Below, one piece after another: positions 7,194 through 13,286 of a stretch of DNA of 16,075 nt (its first letter is position 1; each line of letters starts with the position of its first letter). The position numbers and the translations under genes are program-made. A model generated the notes under the pieces. It did no database searches. It worked only from the letters and a program-made list of their open reading frames with translations, and was not told the origin of the DNA. Source of the DNA: Chryseosolibacter sp035628595 (GTDB taxonomy: Bacteria; Bacteroidota; Bacteroidia; Cytophagales; Cyclobacteriaceae); NCBI GenBank assembly GCA_035628595.1, contig DASPJN010000056.1:1-16075 (forward strand). The letters are read 5' to 3'.

Positions 7194-9077
7194 ATGACTA
7201 ATTATACTTACAATAATATATATATAATAAGAATAATAAGAAAGGCAACATTCTGGACAACGCTAATGCTATGTTCATTCGTGTGCTTTGCCCAGGATCA
7301 TGGAGGAATTCAACTTGCCAATGAATACGTTCTCAAAGGCGATAAAAAGAAAGCCATAGAACTTTACCGGAGTCTGATAAAGGATGATAGTAATGTTCCC
7401 CTTATCCACAATAATTACCTTAACCTGCTGATTGATGCCAGTGAGTTTGAAGAGGCGCATTCGTATCTGAAGCGCTTGCAACGAAAAGATCCGCAGAACA
7501 TCCAGTATCGCCTGGACATGGGATTTGTGTATGTCAAATCGGGCGAACTCCAAAAGGCAGACAAGCATTTCCGGGAGATCATTGCTGACAATCAATCCAG
7601 CGTCCATATGGCTAAGATCGTCTCCGACTATCTCTCGGGGCGTACGCTGATCGATTACGCAATCCTGACGCTTAATGAGACCCGCCAGTACCTCGGCAAT
7701 CAGTACCTCTTCTGTCTCGACCTGGCTATGTTGTATCGAATCCAGGGCAAGCAGGACAAGATGGTTCAGGAATACCTAAGCTACGTCACTCAGAACGCCG
7801 CAAACATCCAGTACGTGAAGAATGTGATGCAGGCACTGCTCACTAAGCCAGAGGAGCTTGAAAGCCTTGAAAAGCTATTGTACGATAAAGTCCAGGAATT
7901 TCCCGATGCTGAGGTCTACTCGGATCTCCTGATCTGGGTCACGATGCAACAAAAGAATTTTTATGGCTCGTTCATTCAGGCGCGGGCCTACGATAAGCGG
8001 TACAAGAAGGATGGCGACAAGTCGATGGAGGTTGCGAAAGTGGCCCTTGACAATGACGATTATGAAAGTGCTGCGAAAATATACCGCTATGTGATCAGTG
8101 AATTCGAAAATTCCCCAAACCACCTTCTTGCGCGTTTAGGCCTGATCCGCGCCCGCGAAGCACGGATAAAAAAATCATTTCCTGTAAACCGCGATTCAGT
8201 GAAAATGCTTATTCGCGATTACGAACGGTTCATCAAAAAATATCCGGATAATATCAACGCGTTAGAGGCGCAGCGCGGTGAAGCAATGCTCTTTGCGAGC
8301 TATCTGGGCGAGCAGGACTCAGCAATCCATATTCTCGAACGGCTGATTGAGAATCCTCGCACATCCCAGTACCTGAGATCAAAAGCAAAGCTGGATCTTG
8401 GCGATATTTATTTGTTGAAAGGCGAATCCTGGGAATCCACGTTGCTTTATTCACAGGTCGAAAAAATGCAGAGAGAAAACCCGGTAGGTTATGAGGCTAA
8501 ACTCAGAAATGCACGGCTTTCATACTACAAGGGGGACTTCCAACTGGCGCAGGAACATTTGGATATTCTTAAAGAAGCCACAACGCGTGAAATTTCAAAT
8601 GACGCCATGGATCTCAGTATCCGGATTAAAGAAAACATAGCTTTTGATTCCATCGGCACCGGGCTAAAGGAATACGCAAAAATCGAACTGCTGCTATACC
8701 AGAACAAAATTGACGAAGCACTAAATCAATTACAGCTGCTAAAACAGGGCATCGGTCCAGGCGGGGTTACATTTTCTAACCAACCTATTCTCGACGATGC
8801 CTATTGGCTGGAAGCTAACATTTTGATGAAACAGGGACGTTTCAATCAGTCCATTACGGTGCTGCAGACTTTGTTAAACGAATTTCCGGACGAAATTCTC
8901 AATGACGATGCTTTCTTTCTCCAGGCGGAGATTTACGACCGGATGCTGAATGATAAAGATAAAGCCATGGAGCTTTACCGCGAATTCCTGAACAAATACT
9001 CAGGAAGTGTTTATGCAGCAGAGGCACGAAAACGGTTTCGCATCATGCGCGGCGATTTCACTGAGCCGATCAACTAA
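7194..9077 (+). CDS. Secreted tetratricopeptide-repeat protein
   Basis: The 627-residue protein has an N-terminal signal peptide: Arg/Lys at 13-17, a hydrophobic core at about 20-32, and probable cleavage after A33 (CFA before QDHGG). The rest is a string of TPR-like helix pairs from about residue 37 to the end, e.g. ANEYVLKGDKKKAIELYRSL, and near the C-terminus DKAMELYREFLNKYSGSVYAAEARKRF, the pattern of a periplasmic protein-protein scaffold. There is no enzymatic domain. ATG 7194 is the only start that leaves an n-region before the hydrophobic stretch; no Shine-Dalgarno sequence is seen, as is usual in Bacteroidetes. The first ~70 codons overlap the putative origin's AT-rich tract and a DnaA box, so the odd Ile/Tyr/Asn-rich leader may reflect DNA constraints. 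The stop overlaps the convergent padR stop by 3 bases. The specific role is unknown. Confidence 0.85.
   Translation: MTNYTYNNIYIIRIIRKATFWTTLMLCSFVCFAQDHGGIQLANEYVLKGDKKKAIELYRSLIKDDSNVPLIHNNYLNLLIDASEFEEAHSYLKRLQRKDPQNIQYRLDMGFVYVKSGELQKADKHFREIIADNQSSVHMAKIVSDYLSGRTLIDYAILTLNETRQYLGNQYLFCLDLAMLYRIQGKQDKMVQEYLSYVTQNAANIQYVKNVMQALLTKPEELESLEKLLYDKVQEFPDAEVYSDLLIWVTMQQKNFYGSFIQARAYDKRYKKDGDKSMEVAKVALDNDDYESAAKIYRYVISEFENSPNHLLARLGLIRAREARIKKSFPVNRDSVKMLIRDYERFIKKYPDNINALEAQRGEAMLFASYLGEQDSAIHILERLIENPRTSQYLRSKAKLDLGDIYLLKGESWESTLLYSQVEKMQRENPVGYEAKLRNARLSYYKGDFQLAQEHLDILKEATTREISNDAMDLSIRIKENIAFDSIGTGLKEYAKIELLLYQNKIDEALNQLQLLKQGIGPGGVTFSNQPILDDAYWLEANILMKQGRFNQSITVLQTLLNEFPDEILNDDAFFLQAEIYDRMLNDKDKAMELYREFLNKYSGSVYAAEARKRFRIMRGDFTEPIN
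7199..7241. other. AT-rich tract, candidate DNA unwinding element
   Basis: Only three of the 41 bases from 7199 to 7239 are G or C. The tract holds a TA-dinucleotide run and ends with two tandem copies of ATAATAAGA (7224-7232 and 7233-7241). It encodes the Ile/Tyr/Asn-rich start of the TPR protein's signal peptide. Its position between DnaA boxes suggests a duplex-unwinding element; this is inferred from composition and place. Confidence 0.6.
7402..7410 (+). other. DnaA box, exact TTATCCACA, inside the TPR gene
   Basis: An exact TTATCCACA falls within the TPR coding sequence (codons for PLIHNN, around residue 70). It brackets the AT-rich tract together with the box at 7178. Being inside a gene it could be chance, but it fits the cluster. 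Confidence 0.6.
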
Positions 9078-9421
9078 GCTGCGTGCAGGTTCAGCACGTG
9101 CTTCATCGTGAGCACAAACAGCTTAAACTCCCGGGTTTTTCCTTCAACCGCTTTCCCCCCTTCGTCGGTTAACGTGTAATACTTTCTCATTCTTTTTCCA
9201 ACAAAAGCGGTTTGTGTTTCGAGCAGGCCTGCCGCTTCCATCTTGTGCAGCGTCGGATACAGTGCCCCTTCGGTCAATTGGATAGAACGCTCGGATAAAT
9301 CCTTCACGCGTTGCGCGATTTCGTAACCATACATTTTGCCATGGTCGGCTAACACTTTTAAGACAATAGTCTGCAAGGTGCCTTTTAATAACTCGGTTGG
9401 ATGCATAAGTTTCTTTTCCAT
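9074..9421 (-). CDS. PadR-family transcriptional regulator
   Basis: This is the only gene on the - strand. The 115-residue protein is a PadR winged helix: the motif MYGYEIAQRV, then the recognition helix and wing EGALYPTLHKMEAAGLLET and RKYYTLTDEGGKAV, followed by a short C-terminal dimerisation helix. It is a small subfamily-2-type PadR, a cytoplasmic repressor often controlling a transporter or membrane protein. I start it at the ATG at 9419-9421 (MEKKLMHPTE); a TTG at 9434-9436 or the ATG at 9404-9406 are alternatives. The start codon lies in the loop of an 11-bp inverted repeat (9402-9435) next to a 12-bp palindrome, a plausible self-regulated operator. Unlike many padR genes it has no partner gene downstream; the TPR gene converges on it with overlapping stops. 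Targets are unknown. Confidence 0.9.
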   Translation of the reverse strand: MEKKLMHPTELLKGTLQTIVLKVLADHGKMYGYEIAQRVKDLSERSIQLTEGALYPTLHKMEAAGLLETQTAFVGKRMRKYYTLTDEGGKAVEGKTREFKLFVLTMKHVLNLHAA

Positions 9422-9443
9422 AATAAACTTATGCAATATTGCA
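9402..9443. promoter_or_regulatory. Inverted repeat and palindrome over the padR start (candidate operator)
   Basis: TGCATAAGTTT at 9402-9412 is repeated exactly in reverse complement at 9425-9435 with a 12-base spacer, and the padR ATG lies in the spacer. Partly overlapping it, TGCAATATTGCA at 9432-9443 is a perfect 12-bp palindrome in the padR leader. PadR proteins bind such dyads and often repress themselves. In RNA the repeat would form a hairpin exposing or hiding the start codon. The symmetry is seen; binding is inferred. Confidence 0.55.
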
Positions 9444-9833
9444 AATCTTTTTCATCTGTACAAGAGGTTATTTTCTCAGACGCTTGATTTTAAAGCTACG
9501 CAGAGAGCATTTTTTTGCGCACCCACGAAGTTTGAGCGCGTTTGAATTGTAAATGGCCGCTGGCTTGATGCTGATTAACGGTCCCTGAAATAGAACCTCG
9601 ATCTGACGTCGACAATTCTGCCGCGCCCTTTAAATGCTGGCTATTCCACAAGAAACGAGGCGAAGGGAATAAATTGCTAGAATGAATAGACGAGCCTGAG
9701 CGTATCTATCCCAGGCACAATAATAGTCGGTTCAATTCCGCTGTTTCCGAATTGCTGCTTTGGGAAAAATTTTTGGCAACTGGTATGCATGCATAACAAA
9801 TTTTAAATACCTTCGTCAGACTTCGGCAAACGT
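9444..9833. other. Divergent intergenic region between padR and marR, no gene recognised
   Basis: About 390 bases contain no reading frame that resembles a protein and no RNA gene I recognise. The stretch must hold the padR promoter (reading left) and the marR promoter (reading right), but no convincing Bacteroidetes -33/-7 pair was found. Symmetric elements are CAATTC/GAATTG arms at 9733-9738 and 9749-9754, and TATGCATGCATA at 9784-9795. Confidence 0.6.
9784..9795. promoter_or_regulatory. 12-bp palindrome upstream of marR (candidate MarR operator)
   Basis: TATGCATGCATA is a perfect palindrome ending 38 bp before the marR ATG. MarR dimers bind palindromes of this size and often repress their own operon. 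No second copy was noticed before fadN. The role is inferred from position only, and an alternating purine-pyrimidine palindrome can arise by chance. Confidence 0.35.
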
Positions 9834-10283
9834 ATGCGCAGAGAAGAAACTGTCGACTATAATATTAAAGCAGTGTGGCATGCCATCGCCAGGATGTATA
9901 ATCAGCAGGCGGCGAAACATGATATCACCATGTCGATGGGATTTGTGCTGTTGAATATACATTCGGATGGGGGAACGCCCGCTACAAAAATTGCCCCGAT
10001 GATGGGTCTTGAGGCCAGGAGCTTAACCCGATTGCTGAAAAGCATGGAGGAAAAAGGTCTTATCTACCGAGAACCAGATAAGACAGACAAAAGGCTCGTC
10101 AGGATTGTGTTGACGAAAGAGGGAAAGAAAAAGCGCGACAGGTCAAAGCAAACGGTTCTCAAATTCAATGAAGCAGTTCGTGAACAGATTTCGGGCGAAA
10201 AGCTTGAGGTGTTTTTTGAAGTGCTGCAGCATATCAACAAGATGATCGACAAGAATATCATTTATGATAACGTTACAACCTGA
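9834..10283 (+). CDS. MarR-family transcriptional regulator of the beta-oxidation cluster
   Basis: The 149-residue protein has the MarR layout: an N-terminal dimerisation helix (about 8-28), a winged helix with a recognition helix around LEARSLTRLLKSMEEKGLI, the wing REPDKTDKRLVRIVLTKEG, and C-terminal helices. The residue pattern after the ATG at 9834 (MRREETVDYNIKAVW) is what I expect for Bacteroidetes homologues that sit next to FadN-type genes. Its stop lies 37 bp before the preferred fadN start, so the two are likely co-transcribed. By analogy with ligand-responsive MarR repressors it may sense an acyl-CoA and control the fad genes, but no ligand or operator can be proven from sequence. 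Confidence 0.9.
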   Translation: MRREETVDYNIKAVWHAIARMYNQQAAKHDITMSMGFVLLNIHSDGGTPATKIAPMMGLEARSLTRLLKSMEEKGLIYREPDKTDKRLVRIVLTKEGKKKRDRSKQTVLKFNEAVREQISGEKLEVFFEVLQHINKMIDKNIIYDNVTT

Positions 10284-10320
10284 AACTACCGTTGCCGATG
10301 TACAACGGAAAACTATCACT

Positions 10321-12720
10321 ATGAATCGAACCATTCGAAGAGTTGCTGTCTTGGGTTCCGGCGTCATGGGCTCCCGGATCGCCTGCCATTTTGCAAATAT
10401 TGGCATCGATGTTCTTTTAATGGACATAGCGCCGAAGGAACTCACAGAAGAAGAAAAGAAAAAGGGATTATCCTTAGAACATCCTGCCGTCAAGAACCGT
10501 ATCGTAAATGCTGCGTTCGAGGCGGCAGTGAAATCGAATCCCGCGCCATTGTTCAGCAAAAAATTCGCCTCGCGTGTTAAGCTCGGAAACTTCACCGATG
10601 ACATGTCCAAAATCAAAACCTATGATTGGACAATTGAAGTCGTTGTTGAAAACCTCGAGATCAAAAAGAAGATATATGATGAGGTTGAAAAATATCGGAA
10701 GCCTGGCACGTTGATCACATCCAATACGTCCGGTATTCCGATCCACCTGATGGCAGAAGGAAGGAGTGAAGATTTTCAAAAGCATTTCTGTGGAACCCAC
10801 TTTTTTAATCCGCCAAGGTATTTGAAACTTCTCGAGATCATTCCGACAAAGACAACCGATCCGGGAGTCGTCAAGTTTCTGATGCATTATGGCGATCTGT
10901 TTCTCGGAAAGACAACCGTACTCTGCAAAGACACACCAGCTTTTATCGCTAACCGCGTTGGCATTTTCGGGATCATGAAAGTGGTCGACTCAATGCGCAA
11001 GCTTGATCTCAATGTCGACGAGATTGATAAGCTAACGGGCCCTGTCATCGGTAGGCCGAAATCGGCAACTTTCAGAACATCAGATGTTGTCGGACTCGAC
11101 ACGTTGATAAAAGTCGCAAATAACCTTTACGCCGGATTACCAAACGATGAAGGTCGTGAGTTGTTTAAGATGCCGGATGTCATTACGAAACTTGAGCAGA
11201 ACAAATGGCTCGGCGACAAAACAGGCCAGGGCTTTTATAAAAAGACGAAAAACGCGAAGGGAGAGACAGAGATACTAACACTTGACCTTAAAACGCTCGA
11301 GTACAAACCGAAGGCAAAAACAAAGTTTACCACACTCGAAAGCACAAAGACGATCGACAACCTGAAAGAACGTTTCAAAGTTCTTCTTGCCGGGAAAGAT
11401 AAAGCGGGAGAGTTCTATCGGGACTCTTTCTTCGGCTTATTCCAATATGTTTCTAACCGAATTCCTGAAATCGCAGACGAGCTTTACAAAATTGATGACG
11501 CAGTTTGTGCTGGCTTTGGTTGGGAAATCGGGCCATTTGAAACGTGGGACACTGTCTGTCTTGATCGCACTGTGAATGAAATGGAAGCCGCGGGATACAG
11601 GGCGAATCAATGGGTTTACGAAATGCTCGCTGCCGGCAATCGCTCATTTTATAAAGTCGAAGACGGTCAGAAAAAGTATTATGATATTCCTTCGAAGTCG
11701 TACAAGAACATTTCAGGTAAGGAAGCCTTTATAATTCTTGAAAACCTCAGCAACAACGTTGTATGGAAAAATGCTGAATCGAAGGTAATTGATCTTGGCG
11801 ATGGCGTCCTGAACTTCTCATGGCACAGCAAGAGCTATACACTTGGAAGCGCTGTCATGGAGGGCATGAATAAAGCGATCGAGCTGGCTGAAAAGAATCA
11901 TCGCGGACTTGTTGTCGGACATCAGGGTCCGGATTTTTCGCTGGGAGCGAACCTCGGTTTGGTTTTCATGTATGCGATGGAACAGGATTACGATGAGATT
12001 GATTTTATGGTTCGCGCGTTCCAGAACGCAGTGATGCGTCTTCGCTACTCATCCGTGCCTGTCGTAGTTTGCCCGCAAGGTCGTACACTCGGAGGTGGTT
12101 GCGAGATGACGCTTCACGCTGACATCGCGCAGGCCGCAGCAGAAACTTATGTCGGTCTTGTGGAGGTAGGAGTAGGTCTTATCCCGGGTGGCGGTGGAAC
12201 GAAAGAGTTTACCAAACGCGTCAGCGATAAATTACAAGAAGGTGATGTAGAGTTGAATGCACTGCAAAATGCGTTCATGAACATTGCGACGGCAAAGGTG
12301 GCGTTGTCGGCGGAGGAAGCCAGGGAAATGAACATCCTTCGACCCATCGACAGAATTTCGATGAATCGCGATCGGCAGATTGCAGATGCAAAAGAGGCAG
12401 TAATAGAACTGGCTGATGCCGGTTACACAATGCCGGTACAATCGAAAAACATTAAAGTGCAAGGCCGCGCGGGTATGGCGCTTTTTATGGCGGGTGTTAA
12501 CGGCATGCGTATGGGTAACTACATCACTGATCACGATGCAAAAATCGCAATGAAAATCGCAAACGTGATGTGTGGTGGAGATTTGACATCTGCCCAGGAA
12601 GTGAGCGAACAATATCTTCTCGACCTTGAACGCGAAGCGTTTGTGTCTCTTTGCGGAGAAAAGAAAACCCTTGAGCGGATACAGTCGATATTGACAGGTG
12701 GGAAACCTTTACGGAATTGA
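10321..12720 (+). CDS. fadN: FadN-type 3-hydroxyacyl-CoA dehydrogenase / enoyl-CoA hydratase
   Basis: This bifunctional beta-oxidation enzyme hydrates enoyl-CoA and oxidises 3-hydroxyacyl-CoA with NAD+. Domain order is that of B. subtilis FadN: dehydrogenase first, crotonase last, the reverse of E. coli FadB. Seen are the NAD-binding motif GSGVMG at 12-17, catalytic H160 in CGTHFFNPP, a second dehydrogenase helical region at about 185-480, and a crotonase domain at about 515-700 with HQGPDFSLGANL starting at 534. Both crotonase glutamates are present (E595 in LGGGCE and E615 in VGLVEVGVGLIPGGGG), so both activities look intact. The 799 residues are close to FadN's usual length. I prefer ATG 10321 (MNRTIRRVAVLGSG) over the in-frame ATG at 10264, whose 19 extra residues overlap marR and look unlike the family. 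Thiolase and acyl-CoA dehydrogenase genes follow. Confidence 0.95.
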   Translation: MNRTIRRVAVLGSGVMGSRIACHFANIGIDVLLMDIAPKELTEEEKKKGLSLEHPAVKNRIVNAAFEAAVKSNPAPLFSKKFASRVKLGNFTDDMSKIKTYDWTIEVVVENLEIKKKIYDEVEKYRKPGTLITSNTSGIPIHLMAEGRSEDFQKHFCGTHFFNPPRYLKLLEIIPTKTTDPGVVKFLMHYGDLFLGKTTVLCKDTPAFIANRVGIFGIMKVVDSMRKLDLNVDEIDKLTGPVIGRPKSATFRTSDVVGLDTLIKVANNLYAGLPNDEGRELFKMPDVITKLEQNKWLGDKTGQGFYKKTKNAKGETEILTLDLKTLEYKPKAKTKFTTLESTKTIDNLKERFKVLLAGKDKAGEFYRDSFFGLFQYVSNRIPEIADELYKIDDAVCAGFGWEIGPFETWDTVCLDRTVNEMEAAGYRANQWVYEMLAAGNRSFYKVEDGQKKYYDIPSKSYKNISGKEAFIILENLSNNVVWKNAESKVIDLGDGVLNFSWHSKSYTLGSAVMEGMNKAIELAEKNHRGLVVGHQGPDFSLGANLGLVFMYAMEQDYDEIDFMVRAFQNAVMRLRYSSVPVVVCPQGRTLGGGCEMTLHADIAQAAAETYVGLVEVGVGLIPGGGGTKEFTKRVSDKLQEGDVELNALQNAFMNIATAKVALSAEEAREMNILRPIDRISMNRDRQIADAKEAVIELADAGYTMPVQSKNIKVQGRAGMALFMAGVNGMRMGNYITDHDAKIAMKIANVMCGGDLTSAQEVSEQYLLDLEREAFVSLCGEKKTLERIQSILTGGKPLRN

Positions 12721-12728
12721 AATAGTAG

Positions 12729-12741
12729 GCAATAGGCAAAA
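12729..12741 (-). repeat. Left inverted-repeat flank of the four-helix-bundle gene
   Basis: The complement reads TTTTGCCTATTGC. It begins 8 bp after the fadN stop and pairs with TTTTGCCTACTGC at 13224-13236 in inverted orientation, with 12 of 13 bases equal. The adjacent bases (AGTAGGC then AATAGGC) form two degenerate tandem copies of a ~7-bp unit, RGTAGGCA-like. Confidence 0.6.
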
Positions 12742-12799
12742 TGTGTAAGTTATTTTAAGTGTTCGATTCATTCGGACGCATTGATTGAAAAAATTTGCA

Positions 12800-13177
12800 A
12801 TGGGCTCTCAGTCATACAAGGATTTAACAGTTTATAAGAAGGCGTTTGAGGTAGCGATGAAGATTTTTTCGATTTCGAAAAATTTTCCGAAGGATGAACG
12901 CTATTCTTTGACCGATCAGATTCGGCGCTCGTCGCGATCTGTGTGTGCTTGCATTGCAGAGGCTTATCGCAAACGACTGTACCAAGCCTACTTTATCAGC
13001 AAATGCTCCGATGCAGACATGGAAAATACAGAGACGCAAGTTTGGATTGAGTTTGCATCGGCATGTAATTTCCTCTCGGATCATGAACAGGATGATCTCA
13101 TGTTCAGATCAAACGAAATAGGAAAGCTACTCGGTCACATGATCACAACCCGGGAAAATATTTACCCTCAAAATTAA
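12800..13177 (+). CDS. Four-helix-bundle protein (S23 / IVP family)
   Basis: The 125-residue protein matches the S23 ribosomal-intervening-sequence family: the N-terminal YKDLTVYKKAFEVAMKIF, then FPKDERYSLTDQIRRSSRSVCACIAEAY, then an amphipathic helical half ending in LGHMITTRENI. Members occur in insertions of 23S rRNA genes and as stand-alone genes, and related helical bundles serve as accessory proteins of diversity-generating retroelements. The function is not established. Here it is a stand-alone gene between fadN and fadA, which belong together, so it is probably an insertion. I chose ATG 12800 over TTG 12785 because family members begin just before the YKDL motif. Short inverted repeats flank it (12729-12741 and 13224-13236). 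No reverse transcriptase or rRNA is nearby. Confidence 0.85.
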   Translation: MGSQSYKDLTVYKKAFEVAMKIFSISKNFPKDERYSLTDQIRRSSRSVCACIAEAYRKRLYQAYFISKCSDADMENTETQVWIEFASACNFLSDHEQDDLMFRSNEIGKLLGHMITTRENIYPQN

Positions 13178-13223
13178 AAAGCAGTTACAATGAACAAAAA
13201 GTTTCAATTTGATAATGCGGCGG

Positions 13224-13236
13224 TTTTGCCTACTGC
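13224..13236 (+). repeat. Right inverted-repeat flank of the four-helix-bundle gene
   Basis: TTTTGCCTACTGC is the inverted partner of 12729-12741. It is followed by a more degenerate copy, ACTGCTTATTG, at 13246-13256. The repeats lie 59 bp upstream (12729-12741) and 47 bp downstream (13224-13236) of the gene. No target-site duplication was found. Confidence 0.55.
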
Positions 13237-13286
13237 TCAGTGTCAACTGCTTATTGTAGACAAAGCTTAACGAACATTACAAGACT

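Larger units (their letters stand above)
6919..7410. other. Candidate chromosomal replication origin (oriC)
   Basis: This stretch runs from the end of the lipoprotein gene through a 258-bp gap without a credible gene and into the start of the TPR gene. It has three consensus DnaA boxes of the form TTATNCACA (6942-6950 on the - strand, 7178-7186 and 7402-7410 on the + strand). One-mismatch copies of TTATCCACA are at 6919-6927 (-), 7012-7020 (-) and 7140-7148 (+). Weaker copies with two mismatches are at 6999-7007, 7029-7037, 7070-7078, 7090-7098 and 7186-7194. A 41-bp tract that is 93% A/T (7199-7239) lies between the second and third consensus boxes and could be the unwinding element. At equal base frequencies about 0.015 TTATNCACA matches would be expected here. 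The parS pair and mnmG nearby agree. dnaA itself is not in the window, and origin activity is inferred. Confidence 0.72.

Noticed and set aside
9093..9102. AGCACGTGCT, a further CACGTG palindrome as a third parS
   Set aside because: Only the central CACGTG matches; the flanking bases differ from GTTCCACGTGGAAC, and it lies in padR coding sequence.
10264..10320. An upstream ATG giving FadN 19 more residues
   Set aside because: It overlaps the marR end, and the added residues do not look like the family, which begins just before the NAD-binding strand.
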